64,000 bases of DNA from Bidens hawaiensis (GCA_021521415.1 JAIQDT010000841.1:744001-808000), one strand, 5' to 3'. Counted from the first letter of the stretch, positions 46,717-57,814 are shown. Made by a program: numbers and translations. The notes: a model not told the origin generated them from the letters alone.

Positions 46717-48545
46717 CTATTTTAAACACCGAATCGGCTTATACTTCATCACCAACCAAGGCTTACCATCAGCCCTCATTCCCCGTTCCTTATCTTCAAC
46801 CAACCTTCCTTTTTGAGGCTTTAGAAGTTCAAACTTTTTCTCCTTAATTGCTTCCTTCCATACTATCTTTCCAACTATTCTTGCAATATCTTCATCACTC
46901 CTGTTAATCAATCTCAAACGAGCCAAATGTTTCACCTCACACACAGGCAAGGTGTTGAGCGATCTCAATGCTTTCTTAAAATACTGAATTCCATCATAAC
47001 GCTTAATCACAAACAACTTCAACTGTTCGTCATACAACCAGCAGATGATACCTTTCTTGGACTCAGCGTACCCCTTGATGTTGTAACTCTTCTTAAACAT
47101 TGTTGGAGCTGCAGGCTTCTTTTTCTTGAAGAACCACTGAGCACAGCCTTCTTTCCATCTCAGCTGTTCTTCCCACTCGGACTCATCTGACACATTTGCA
47201 TCTTGGCCCACGTTCACCTTGTCAACATCTGGAATATCATGTTCTACACCATCATCCACAATCTCCCCTTCTTCTAACTCACTATCAATCTCAATTTGTT
47301 CCCCTATCTTTTCAATCTCATCAATTGTTAACACATCATCTCCTAACTCATCATCATTACCCAACGCTTCCTCATCATCTACAACTACCACATTCTCACC
47401 ACCCGTACCGCCTGACTGACCAGCAGACTCCCCCTGAGATGTGGAAGTCCCAAGAGTTTGTTCAGTTTTTGGCAACTCACCACCTGCACCTTCCGATGCA
47501 TTGGGATCATCGTCTCTGTCTTGCCTCTTCTTAGTTCTCAACTCATCACCCTTGCTGCTCCCCTCCCCCTGAGATGCTAAGAACTGTTGTAGAGCATCAA
47601 ATAGTTTACCGTGTTCAACAAGAAGGGACGATTGTAACTTATTCTCTGCCTCAAGTCTCTGGATAGCTTGAGTTTGGATGAGATTGATTCTTGACTGTTC
47701 AGCAACTACCCGTTCAAGAGCCGCTATCCTCTCAGAATAAGACAAAGTAGCATCAAAATCAAAACGCATGTGAGAAATATCCTGTGCATACGGTGGAGGA
47801 ATTCCTAAACTAGCTGGTATATCCGATATAGACTGAATAGTGACCGCGGGTGGTATCAAAACAGATAACCCCGTAGTAGCAACTACCCTTGACTCAACAA
47901 ACCGTGCAACAACCTCCGATGGAGTAAGAGACGGAGGCGGTAAAGAGACAATCTCTGAAGCGGTAAACTGAAACGTGGTTGGAGGAGTACCAAAAGATGA
48001 CGACGTGGTCACCAAGGGAACACTTGAGGTTATCGGCGCTGTGACAGTTGAAGAAACAGGAACCATAGTCATACCTGATAATGAGGGTGGAGAAAACTGA
48101 ACAACCCTCGAACTCTCACCAACTCTTGAACTTTCACCAACCCATGCCTTCTTTGATCTTCGTACCAAACGATACAAATCCTCCTCAAAATCTGATTCAC
48201 TGTCATCTGAGTCTTTCTTTCTCATGCCATGAATCCTTTCTTGTCTGGCAAGGATTTGTTGTGCTTCAATGATATCGTCAGTGGATGAATCAGAGTCAGT
48301 TCTCTCAGAGTCCGCCACAGATGTAGCGACCATGGACACATTCACACCAGACGCCTCAGCTACTGAGGCTTGAACCTCAGCAGCTGGATCAATTCGTTCC
48401 ATGTCAAAGAACCCTTGCCCTCCAAAGGCAACTTCAAGGTCAACTTGTTCTTCTGGAGCTGCAACCGGATCAGCAGTCGGTGCTTGCTGCACCATAGGTG
48501 GTTGTTGAACCACAGGAGATGGTTGAGGAACATCGGCCTGATGCG
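46717..48545 (-). pseudogene. Element B extra ORF, central segment with coiled coil
   Basis: 598 open codons; the first codon is GTG and the frame really continues from the upstream segment after a one-base shift near 48545. Residues 60-200 are acidic and Ser/Pro-rich with a doubled GESSRV. 258-312 form a coiled coil (RIAALERVVAEQSRINLIQT and on). 360-450 are strongly acidic, and 452-575 are a conserved basic region with IICWLYDEQLKLFVIKRYDG and LINRSDEDIARIVGKIVW. That last region aligns with the ORFs at 58294-58500 and 62388-62702. Not gag, pol or a classical envelope: no signal peptide or membrane segment is visible. A role in element regulation or RNP assembly is speculation. Confidence 0.75.
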
Positions 48546-49412
48546 GTGCCGATCAAGAAATTCATCACCAGGAGGAGCAACATATGCAGGATTCACCAAG
48601 TAACCAAACACGGCAGTGTGCCTCGGACGATGTTCTGGTTTGCTACGAGCACTCGATGACCTGCATTCCGCAAAAATCCTCTTACTCACACTTTCAACAT
48701 AACGTATAGGACATCGTTGAGGCATAGTAGGAGCTACGTGATTCAGAATCATCTGTAGGAATCTCGAATACATCAAAAATCTTTCCCTAGCAACCGCGCG
48801 TCTCTGACGATCAATCTCATAAAAAATCATCTGACTAAAGCTATAAGGCTTGTTATAAGTCAACGCGGTCATAGCTGATTGCATTGTTGCACCCATACCA
48901 TCTGTACCAGCTTTGCGACCGGACATGCATACTATCATCACGTGCATATGAAACCTCCACTGATCTAACAAAAATCCTTTTCGCATCTGAGAGTCTCCCA
49001 ACGGACCAGAATACCCCATACGCCAAAACGCACCATTTCTGAAACTAGCCGGAAAATCTGTGGGATCCTCAGTCGTCTCATTCCCAAACTGTAAGGCTAC
49101 CCTTATTTGATATGCCGAGAACTGTACCTCCTGTTCATTAATCGTAGCTCGCATCACCGGCGGGTCGACACGCCAATCATACTCAACTGTGTTACAAAAA
49201 TCTTCAACGTTTGGTAGTGATATCGGAAGAGTAGTAGTGATTGCATGAAAGATGCGTGAGCGTAAGAGGAACGAAATGATCTCACGGTAATCGTCACTTC
49301 CTCGAGCATCCGGATCTAAGGTAATATACATGTTGTGACCCGGGAAAAGCTGTCTGTTATTATCTCCACCTTCATCACCACCAGCGCCACCAGCACCTGC
49401 CACAACAGCCAT
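48545..49412 (-). pseudogene. Element B extra ORF, N-terminal segment
   Basis: Starts at ATG 49412 (MAVVAGAGGAGGDEGGDNNR). Residues 25-230 form a globular, helical domain (MRATINEQEVQFSAYQIRVA; QWRFHMHVMIVCMSGRKAG; SFSQMIFYEIDRQ; RFLMYSRFLQMILN). From memory this matches a domain that follows pol in many large Copia elements of composites and other plants, with a recurring FLMYPRFLQ-like motif, often mis-annotated as a host protein. The open frame runs to 48360, but past about residue 290 it is out of frame. The correct continuation, PQPSPVVQQPPMVQQ, is in the next segment. Confidence 0.75.
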
Positions 49413-50110
49413 ATCTGCACAACAAACGGTCTAAGTCAGATCATCGGCTTAACAGGTCATAACTTCGCCCTTTACCATAGGCGAAGTTATGATGTAATTG
49501 ATTGTGAACTTCGCGTTAAAAATAACTTCGCCTAAGTCTGAACACAGAGACTAACAAAACCACTACACTTGATCAATATTCTCTTGAACAGGCGAAGTTA
49601 ATCATATGGCGAAGTTGAGTACAACTTCGCCTAAACCCTAACTTCGCCTCATAATCGGCGTATCACGATTGACCCATTTGTGGTTTTGTTTGGCCGATTT
49701 CGAGAATGAAAATATGAAAGAGGTAGTTCGATTGAGATCTAGATAACCAAAACTTGTTACTAAACACTGTAGAGATGAATTGTTAAACGAGGGTTTAGTA
49801 AGACCACAAACCGAATCATCGTGATACCGATGATCCCCATATATAACTAATTACGGGTTACAAGGATCCTACAAACCTTAATCACGTACAAGAAGTAGAT
49901 TATAATGTGGGTTTCGAGTTAATGTCGACAGTATAAGTTCGCCGAGAGTTATAAGTTGAAAAAAGTTTGACACGTTTGACCAACGAATCCCCTTTTATAG
50001 TTTAGAGAAACCCCAGAGGCGAAGTCATGTTAACTTCGCCTTCAAAATAACTTCGCCTAAGTCAACCAAGTAGTCAACTTCGCCTATTAGATAACTTCGC
50101 CCGAAATAAT
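49413..50110 (-). promoter_or_regulatory. Putative internal promoter of the extra ORF, with AACTTCGCC clusters
   Basis: Non-coding segment directly upstream of the extra ORF. AACTTCGCC/GGCGAAGTT motifs occur at about 49460-49650 and again at 50016-50105, around fourteen in total in both orientations. A TATA-like TATATATGGGG lies on the minus strand near 49838-49848, about 430 bp before the start codon. The same motif occurs in this element's LTRs and leader. Separate transcription of the extra ORF is inference. Confidence 0.45.
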
Positions 50111-51430
50111 TGTTAAACAAAAAAATATATTTCTGACCAAAGGGCAACTAACTTTTAATATTCTCGCAAAAAAGATGTAAACAAAACGATCAAAGAACCA
50201 AGTAACCAAGTGTTATAAAAGTAAACCATAAAACGAAATGCATAACGAAAATTTGTGTAATAAAATAAACGGGATCAAATTTCAGTCTTGACGGGAACCT
50301 GCATATTTTAGAGAAGATCCGAGCAGGAATCATACTAATTAAGTGGCTGTCACATAGATCCATGTTCAGCGGTATTATGACATAAAGAAATAGGTTGTAA
50401 GCAGGTATAAAACTTAGTATGGTTTTCATCGCTTCTGTGATACGGATTAGGTTCAACTAAGATCAAAATTTGATGGACATCACATGAGAGATTGTGATGC
50501 CTTCTATCTATTCTCAAAGCGTATTTGGCTTTCCCCAAGTCACCCCGAGTTGACTTCGACCCGTAGTGTCTGATTAAACAATGAGCACACATCTATCGTT
50601 AGAGTCTTCTTCCCGTTTTTTCTTATGCTTGAAATATTCTTTCTTGCCTCTTTCTAGACATTTGAAACAACTTAAGCTTTAGAAGGCTTACTAATATACA
50701 TTTTTTTTTGATACAAATAAGAACATTAATACAACTCCAAATTGTAGACAACTGCAAGTCCCGAATCTGGATCACTGCAGGTACTTAACACTATCTTCGC
50801 GGGAATCAGAACACTCACGGGCTCGTGTATGACTGGGTAATCACTTTTCTGCCTATCATTCGGAAAGATGTATATGGAGACATGCACCACTCAAAATGGT
50901 TTTCCACATTAAATCGAGGATATTTAGTTTGTATCACTTCTACTTTTACGCACCATAGAAAGCTACCATAACATACAATGACTGTTCTAGAATCTTTTAG
51001 GCCTAATAACTTCACCAGTTGAGCACACAAAATCAGTTGTTCTATCACTTTCCAAGGTTGGATCAATTTTCATTTTAACACCGTATTGAAACTTCTTACG
51101 AAGTTATAGACTTGAAAAATTATATCATCTCCCTAAAAAAAATTTTAAATCCTATCGCCCCGATCAAGTCAAAGTCTTCAGGTAAACGGCTATCCTGAAG
51201 ATCCAATGGATCAGCTGGACCGACCACATACGAGTATGTGTCCGTCTAATTAAGTATGAACGACTATTTTTCAGCGAAAGAATAAAAACCCATCATAAAC
51301 CGCCCCGGTCACTTTCAGTCATCTGGTTAATGGCTATCCTCATAATCTACAAGTAGAAGTAAGGACCAAACATATCCGAGGATATGTCCTTCAAACTTAA
51401 GCAACCGACATAATTTTAAGCGATAGTAAT

Positions 51431-51432
<2 letters not shown>
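50111..51432 (-). other. Post-pol spacer of element B
   Basis: No gene. 51150-51425 matches the post-pol spacer of element A (1330-1600) and is itself a tandem pair. 50500-50560 also loosely resembles 690-760 of A. Confidence 0.55.

Positions 51433-51468
<36 letters not shown>
51433..51468. repeat. Homopolymer run of 36 T
   Basis: A poly(A) of 36 on the element strand, 14 bases past the pol stop codon. Confidence 0.95.
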
Positions 51469-51471
<3 letters not shown>

Positions 51472-51481
51472 GAAAACACGG

Positions 51482-51941
51482 TTACTTGGGATTGATCATC
51501 CCATTAAGCTCAACAAGATTTTGAAAACGGGATCGGTCAAACGCTTTAGTAAAAAGATCGGCAAAATTATCCAAAGAATCAACCTTTTCAAGCACAATTA
51601 ATTTATTCTCAGCACAATCCCGCATAAAATGATGACGAATGTAAATATGTTTAGTTTTGCTGTGTTTAACGGGATTGTTAGTTACTGAGATTGCAGCAGT
51701 GTTATCAATGCAAATAGGAGTTTGAGTGAAATTCAGACCATAATCGTGCAATTGCTGTTGTATCCATAAAACCTGGGAGCAGCAGTCATGTACTCTGCTT
51801 CGCAGGTGGAAATGGCTACTGAGGTCTGCTTCTTGCACTGCCACGACACCAGTCTTCCTTCGAGAAACTGACATCCACCGGTTGTTGACTTCCTGTTCTG
51901 ATTGCAACCTCCATAGTCAGAGTCGGTGTAAGCTACACTCA
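51482..51941 (-). pseudogene. Element B RNase H domain
   Basis: Reads TDSDYGGCNQNRKSTTGG (first catalytic Asp), then STCEAEYMTA (Glu) in one frame (51733-51941), and after a frame change continues at 51482-51800 with WIQQQLHDYG, CIDNTAAISV and ADLFTKAFDRSRF to a stop at 51482. The catalytic residues are all present, but the frame shift near 51770 breaks the domain. Confidence 0.85.
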
Positions 51942-52173
51942 ACAAGTTATGCTTCAACTCTTCCACAAAATTCACATTCTCTAACTTTATTCTTCCATTC
52001 GTCACAGTTCCAATACCACTGATTCTTCCTCCACTCTCACCAGCGAAACTAACCCTTCCTCCTTGAACAGATTTCCAGTCACGTAACAATTTCTTGTTAC
52101 TAGTCATGTGCCGGGAACAGCCACTGTCAACAACCCACATATTGTTTACAGCCCTGTTTGACTGTTCCTGCAC
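51941..52173 (-). pseudogene. Element B protease, fused in frame to RNase H
   Basis: Protease active site WVVDSGCSRHMTS, flap-like RVSFAGESGGRI and the following NVNFVEELKHNLLSV, at which point integrase and RT should begin. Instead the next residue starts the RNase H (AYTDSDYGG). The junction near 51941 keeps one open frame. Some 3 kb of pol is absent compared with a normal Copia element. Confidence 0.85.
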
Positions 52174-52359
52174 AATTAAAGAAATAGATTAAAATCTGGG
52201 GACCCAAGACTATCTGGTCTTGGGTTGAGTAAACTTGTTATCAGGTATCCAGTACCTTGATTGCCCAAAGTCAGTTTGAGGATAGTTTCTGTAAGTTCTG
52301 AACGGAAACCTTCTAGAGGACTGGCTATGAGGCCTCCAAACCTTCGTGAATTAACTAAA

Positions 52360-53067
52360 TTATAATTGTTGGTTTGGTAGTTTACTAGGAAAAAAACGAG
52401 ACTGATTTCTTTGAAATCTTGGATTAGTCCAATGACTGAAATTTGGTGTGTTCACATTCTTACCAGCATCATAATTTGTATTCGTTTTATTCTCAGTTTT
52501 CGGAGGCCTCATACCTCTAAATTTTCTCTGTTTTAGAGGACAATCAGCTACAAGGTGTCCTACTTTATTGCATCTGAAACAATTTCTGTTTTGAACTTTC
52601 GTCTCAACAGTTGTTGTAGATGTCGAGGTTGCGTTACTACCCGTTTGTCTAACATATGGTGGGACGAACGGATTTAGGGAAGATTTCTTTTCATCAGGCT
52701 TATATTCCTCCCCACGTTTTAGTAACATAATCTCTTCTTTTATCTCACCCAATTCGGATGACTTGTTCGAATTTGATGAGACAGAGCTAGGGACAGAAAT
52801 CGCAACATTAGAACTTGACCTACTCGTTTCGCTCTTATTAACTTCAGTTTCTTTAGTAGAAACTTTGATTGGAACTGTCTGACTAATCTCAACATTCGCA
52901 GATTGCTGATCACTAGGATCATAAGTATAGTTATTGTTATACGGTGGTGGAACTTCAGAAAATACAATTCCCCATTTGTTAACCGATGAACGTTGAACAC
53001 TTATGATGTGATCTAGCATTGCTGAAGAATTTCTAAATTGTTCAATTTTTCTGTTTAGTTCCACCAC
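52360..53067 (-). pseudogene. Element B gag region with second zinc knuckle
   Basis: 235 open codons. Residues about 1-15 end the coiled coil. A Ser/Val-rich linker follows, then an intact knuckle CFRCNKVGHLVADC near residue 163 and an Asn/Phe-rich tail. The corresponding knuckle of element A lost its last Cys. A stop and a 190-bp gap separate this from protease. Confidence 0.75.
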
Positions 53068-53471
53068 TTTACCTGGTAATCAACTATCTGTTTATCTTTT
53101 TTAGCAATTAGTTTGGTCTTTTCTTCTAACACTTTGTAACTAAGATTAATTACTTGTATTTTTTTAGCTAGACTGGCTTTAAGACTTCTGATATCCTTTT
53201 CACTAGCTTTTATTTTTACCGAGTAACTATTTTCTTTAGTTTTAGAGTAGTAATGTTCTTCTTTCAGGTTTTTAAATTGAGTATCCAAACTAACAAACTG
53301 ATCAGTTAATGTTTTTAATTGTTCAGACAGATTTTCACATTGTTCACAATGAAGTTCAGAACTTACCTCAGAGAACTGATCGTTCACTTCTGCCATGTAT
53401 GCCTGATCTTCTCCCGTCTCTCTCTCACTTCCTCCAGTTTCGATGTTTACCAAATTAGCTTGTTCGAACAC
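53055..53471 (-). pseudogene. Element B coiled-coil region between the zinc knuckles
   Basis: Long heptad-like helix (QCENLSEQLKTLTDQFVSLD and onward), corresponding to 14963-15472 of element A. It overlaps the next piece in a different frame, so one base was gained or lost near 53060. Such a coiled coil between two knuckles is the main reason for calling these elements SIRE-like. Confidence 0.65.
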
Positions 53472-53510
53472 TTCCTCAACTTGTATGTTCCAGTTGTATC
53501 CACCATTCTG

Positions 53511-53900
53511 TCAAGATACCATAGCCCTATTTTCACTACCACCCCCATTCTGTTGTGCAGGCCTGTTCTGACTTCGTTCGACTCTCTCATTGGTACATTC
53601 CTTATCAAAGTGTCCATTTTGTTGACAGTTGTAACATAGAACCTTTGATTTATCAAACCCTGGTCTTTCTTCAACGAACTTTCTACCCGTTTTCTTCATG
53701 AATCTCTTTACCCTTCTTACTATCATAGCCATCTGCCACTGCAGATCTATCTCTTCCAAATCATCAGCATCGATCTGATTATAGTCTTCATCCAAAGTTG
53801 CAGGGTCTACTATTTTACCTTTGATATAGTTCTCATAAGATGCAATGAAAGATGCATAGAGGGCAAACTGTTGTTCAGCAGATTTCACACTCATAGGCAT
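53511..53900 (-). pseudogene. Element B gag with first zinc knuckle
   Basis: Contains DADDLEEIDLQWQMAMIVRR and RVKRFMKKTGRKF, then an intact knuckle CYNCQQNGHFDKEC. A stop at 53511 is followed by continued similarity, so the frame is broken. Confidence 0.8.
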
Positions 53901-53951
53901 CTGTGAGTAGTTATTGTTTGGAGCATTAGATGAGAAATTTCCAGTTGTAGT

Positions 53952-54821
53952 TTAAGGATTTGAGGAATTACTCCCTCCTGCTACTAAACATACGTCACCA
54001 TCCATATTGAGAATCACATAACCATCTGGAGTGGAGTTTGATTCCCCCTTAGAGTAGTTGGCAGTGGATTCTAATTTTGAACTTGAGCTCGGAGTGACTT
54101 TAGCACCATACATTCCCGGATCCTGAACCTGATCAGTTGGTGTCTCCTTTCGAACCATGTTAAGCTCAAAATTTCTTAACTTATTGACCACTGTTTCCAA
54201 ATCAATCTTGTCAAAATCTTTATCTTCTCTCATCAGTACAGTGTACATTTCCCCTTTCGGTGGAAGAGCATCAAGAAGTTTCTCTACTACCTCTTCTTCC
54301 TTGTATTCAATGGAGTAATTATTTAGTTCGGTCATCAAATGATAATATCGGTGTGATGATATCATCAAGTGATTCATTTTTCAAATACTTGAATACAGAG
54401 AATTGGGTTTTTAGCAGCTTTGTCTTGGAAGTACGTATCCCCACATTACCTTCATATCTATTTTCTAGTGCTTCCCATAGCTCTCTAGCAGTTTTGTATT
54501 TCTTGAAGGTATGAAGAATCTCTTGTGGAAGAGCCATTGTTATAGTTGCATGAGCTTTACTCTCTGCCTCATACATTTTCTTTTCGTCCTCTTCCATCTT
54601 ACTGTACTTCTTAATCTGTTCACGACCTTCAAACATGGATGTTGGTGGAATGTACCGTCTTGAATGCAAACTCACATCTTAGCATCTTGATACTTCACAT
54701 ACTGTTCAAAACGATCTTTCCATGCAACGAAATCAGTACCCTTAAGCAGTTTTGGAGCTTTAGTTGCTGAACTAGCTTCAACCTCCATCTTTACCAGTTC
54801 TGTGATGTTTATTGAAGTCAT
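53952..54821 (-). pseudogene. Element B gag N-terminal and capsid-like region
   Basis: The likely start is ATG 54821 (MTSINITELVKMEVEASSAT, then FVAWKDRFEQYVKYQD), stopped after 48 codons. 54319-54675 continues after a one-base shift (MALPQEILHTFKKYKTAREL, WEALENRYEGN, the UBN2 gag motif; its first codon is GTG and not a start). 53952-54377 holds RYYHLMTELNNYSIEYKEEE, LLDALPPKGEMY, then a Ser-rich linker. At least two frame changes. Confidence 0.8.
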
Positions 54822-55265
54822 AGTTGAAAGAAACAAGACTCAAACCCCCTTTTTTTGTTTTTTTTGTTTTTTTTAAATAACCTTCTGTGAACAGTGAGCA
54901 AATAGCGAAGTTGATATAACTTCGCTTGAAACTTAAGTTCACTGAACAACTTCGCTAGCCTGACAACTTCGCCTGCTTCTTAACGTCGCCAATCACTTAA
55001 CTTTGCAGCTAATCAACTTTGCCAAACCTATATCTTCGCTTAAACCCTACGTTTTGTGGCGGCAACTTCGCTTGACGAACAGTGAGGTTTTGCAGGATTT
55101 GTTAGTTTGATAGCGATGGACGCGAGGGTGTTTCGAGGGAGTATTTGATGGGGGAAGATGGGCAAAAGACAAAAACAAGGTATTTCAACGTAAACTCGTT
55201 CCGGAATGGTCAAACGGAACAATCTTAACATCCGTGTGATAATCCTGAACCACACAATCACGAGC
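54822..55265 (-). other. 5' leader of element B with AACTTCGC clusters
   Basis: Between primer site and gag. Seven or more AACTTCGC/GCGAAGTT motifs at 54900-55080, the same as in the LTR and upstream of the extra ORF. No reading frame of note. Confidence 0.6.
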
Positions 55266-55281
55266 AAATGCTCTGATACCA
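55266..55281 (-). other. Primer-binding site of element B
   Basis: TGGTATCAGAGCATTT on the minus strand, two bases from the 5' LTR. Twelve bases match the initiator tRNA-Met site. Confidence 0.9.
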
Positions 55282-55283
55282 AT

Positions 55284-55700
55284 TGTAGGTTCCCAGCCGG
55301 ATCTACACAGGAGTATCTCGTAACACGAGGGTGCGGAATCCCCACGTAATACGATACAAGTGTAAGATAAGCAATACGTTAAATGAGTATGTAAACACAC
55401 GAGATAATACTTGAGAACTTGATGTATTTCTATTGCCAACACGTGATGCACAAGATCACCAAAAACACGTTCTGCAAAAAACTCTTAAACTAAAACCCGA
55501 AGTTAAGGTTTATATATATCTCGACAACTTCGCCTAACATGCTAGGCGAAGTTGTCATAACTTCGCTTGGTCCCCAAGTTCTCTTATACATACCAGCGAA
55601 CTTACATAATCAACAGTATTCGACACGTAACAAACAAACTACACAATTACAGACACAGACAAAACACAAGATACTGAACTACTGACATTATGCACCAACA
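55284..55700 (-). repeat. 5' LTR of element B
   Basis: 417 bp, partner of 45974-46369, followed by TCATG at 55701-55705. It contains TATATATA near 55508 and AACTTCGC motifs at 55525-55570. Confidence 0.95.
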
Positions 55701-55705
55701 TCATG

Positions 55706-56060
55706 AAGTTATCAATATCTCTTTCTTTAACTATCATGGAATATCATGACTTAGGAATAAGGTGTAATTCCCACATTTAATTATCAAAACAAGTTTATAT
55801 CACATGTTTACCAATTAATTATTAAACCAAGTTCAGAGGAGTTTTAACCAAGATGATACACTTTTATCCTTGTCATCTCTATAAAAATATAAAAAAATAT
55901 TGTCTTTAATTTATGCTTTTAATTTCCTTTAAAATTTACTTGTTAAACCAAAACCATTATAGAGTTTACTTCCGGTTAAAATAAATACAAAGATTTAGTA
56001 GTAACAATCAAACAAGTGTGTCAGTGGATCGATTTAGTCTTTAAACTAAGAAGAGCCTAT
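55706..56060 (+). other. Non-coding stretch before an Athila-like gag
   Basis: AT-rich, no primer site recognised. It would join 45968 before element B inserted. Confidence 0.4.
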
Positions 56061-56855
56061 GATGGCGAAAGTAGACAACGAGCTAAAAATGATCCAATAT
56101 GGCAAGCCGACACTTGACGGCTATGGCAATAGCGTTGCACCACCCAAAATTCTTGCAAACTTCAAAATCAAATCTAGCATCATTCATATGATTGAAAAGT
56201 CTGTCCAGTTCCTTCTTTGAAGATCCTTTGTCTCATATTTCCCGATTCCTTCGGATATATGGAACTTACAAAATCCAAAATTGCTTCGAAGATCAAGTTC
56301 TTTTCGCTCTGAGGCCATTCCTTGGAATGGGGTGATTCCGTATTATCGGGTTCCATCTCCACTTGGAATCAGATGGTAGAGAAATTTTTCTAAAACACTT
56401 TCCACCTGACAAAACTGCCAAGTATCGGCCAGCATCATCGGATTCCGGACGATGAGAACGAGTCACTACACATAGAACGGGAGAGATACAAGATCCTTCT
56501 TTGAAGATGTCCTCACTATGGATTGAAAACGTGGCTTGAAGTCCAAACTTTCTTCGACACTTAAACTAGCCAAAACAAAAAAGAAAACGATAAAATCACT
56601 GGTGGAGATCTCAGAACCAAATCTCCGAATGAGGCATTCGAGATCCTAGAGAAAGCTGCCAAGAAAAGCTTTATCGATAACCCAACTCAATCAATCCCAT
56701 CACACAAAGGCATACACAATGTCGACAATAGTACTTTTATCTCTACACAAATTGAGGCCCTCTTGAAGAAATTTGAACAACTCCAGTATGAGTTGGTCAA
56801 ATCAAAGGTAAATTGTGATAGGTGTGGGGGAGATCACAAGGTTAAACTGTAGGAA
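56061..56855 (+). pseudogene. Athila-like Ty3/Gypsy gag relic
   Basis: ATG at 56061 opens MAKVDNELKMIQYGKPTLDG, then SVAPPKILANFKIKSSIIHM, and stops at about 56218. Other frames carry the middle part. Near the end the frame NEAFEILEKAAKKSF, then STQIEALLKKFEQLQYELVK and a zinc-knuckle-like CDRCGGDHK can be read. This order (Ile-x-x-Leu-His/Ile-Glu region, helical middle, Glu-Ala-x-Glu-Leu/Ile-Leu, coiled tail, Cys-x-x-Cys-Gly-Gly-x-His) is that of Athila gag. Many stops. It is cut at about 56855 by the tandem array. Confidence 0.6.
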
Positions 56856-56884
56856 GCTATAGGAACGTAGAATAGACGTGAATG

Positions 56885-57262
56885 AACGCTATGTGCGTAA
56901 TCCATTACAATAAATACAAATATCGAGACGACAAAAACAATGCACTAATAAACTCCCCCTCGCCTCATGTTGTTTGTCTTTTATCAACTGAACCTCATAG
57001 TTTTCCAGTCCGTGCAGCTTTAAAGTCCAAACATGTTGCAGACACGCACGACACGTTGGAATTGCATAGCACATTCATAATCTTTAATCTCGGAAACCCG
57101 GATCTCATTCTTAAATAGCGCGTCGTTATCGGACTATGATAAATTAACGAGCCACATCAGATCGATTACCCATATAAACTCAGTCTTCAATCCTGTACGA
57201 GTACTATAACGGCTTCACCGGTGCAGTTGTTGTGATACCATCGGTTGAATGTCAGCAACCAT
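56885..57262 (-). pseudogene. Tandem array unit C1: internally deleted extra ORF
   Basis: 56885-56950 is the start of a C-type LTR (TGTTAGTGCA with one change) and 56951-56963 the purine tract. 56975-57247 matches the last part of the C2/C3 extra ORF (57835-58100 and 62055-62300). At about 57250 it is joined to the first codons of that ORF: the start codon is at 57262, in the same context as the C2 start. So most of the ORF is missing by internal deletion. The resulting reading frame (MVADIQPMVSQQLHR) ends quickly. Confidence 0.7.
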
Positions 57263-57799
57263 TTGACTTTGATGAACAAATACAAATCAATATCAATTCA
57301 TACTGTTATATACGGATCTAGTTCTTGATATGTTAAATGTGAATCAATACGTGAACGAAGTGTGTGTGTTTTGAGAGGGATATTCAGCAGAGTAACAACG
57401 CTCTAATAATAATAATTCACTCACTTATTCATTTATGTTACTGGATACAACTATATATAGAAGACAAAGTCTATTCGTTATACAGGCCATAACGAATGGG
57501 ACTCATTCGTTTTCAATCCCTACTTTAACTTAATAGTATAGTGAATGAATCATTCGCTATACCTCATTCATTAACATTCCATAACGAATGGTACAATAAA
57601 GATAACGATTAGGCTCATTCGTTAAACATCCTTCAAGAATAGCCATTAAACATAACAAATGGGTTCATTCGCTAAACATCCTTAACGAATGACCACATAT
57701 ACACACGAATGGACTGGTGAAAAGACCAAAATGCACTTTTACATAAATAATATAAATTACAATAAATACAAAGACCACGACAAAAACAATGCACTAACA
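57263..57799 (-). repeat. C-type LTR promoter segment fused to C1 ORF start
   Basis: 537 bp, about 90% like 61460-62003 by eye. Minus strand: TGTTAGTGCA, then ATTCGTTA/TAACGAAT cluster (57480-57720), TATATATAG near 57451-57460, a CTCTC stretch, and the ATG. Compared with the LTR of element A it lacks the last 30-40 bp, a primer site and all of gag-pol. Confidence 0.75.
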
Positions 57800-57814
57800 A
57801 ACTCCCCCTTGCCT
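57800..57814 (-). other. Polypurine tract of array unit C2
   Basis: Minus strand GGCAAGGGGGAGTT abutting the LTR start TGTTAG. Confidence 0.75.

Larger units (their letters stand above)
45974..55700 (-). mobile_element. Element B: Ty1/Copia retrotransposon with internal pol deletion and a large extra ORF
   Basis: 9727 bp, minus strand. LTRs 45974-46369 (3') and 55284-55700 (5') run TGTAGGTTCCC to CACCAACA on the plus strand, with perfect TCATG flanks. Order from the 5' end: LTR, primer site, leader, gag with two zinc knuckles and a coiled coil, protease start fused to RNase H, a 2-kb spacer, a ~990-codon extra ORF, purine tract, LTR. Integrase and RT are missing. The LTRs are nearly identical apart from a 21-bp length difference near one end, so insertion was fairly recent. 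Architecture resembles SIRE-type Copia elements, which carry an extra frame after pol. Confidence 0.9.

Noticed and set aside
47196..47534. 112-codon plus-strand open frame (and 47219-47419, 66 codons)
   Set aside because: Shadow of the minus-strand extra ORF of element B; composition mirrors its acidic, Ser-rich codons.
46450..49412. Extra ORF called an envelope gene
   Set aside because: No signal peptide, membrane span or Cys pattern seen; coiled coil and acidic regions are not specific.
49413..50110. Motif cluster considered as a CRISPR-like array
   Set aside because: Repeats are 8-9 bp, occur in both orientations and have irregular spacing; the context is a plant retrotransposon.
54319..54675. 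Gag start at the beginning of the 118-codon frame in element B
   Set aside because: The first codon is GTG and the upstream frame (start at 54821) is clearly gag, so this is a frameshift continuation.
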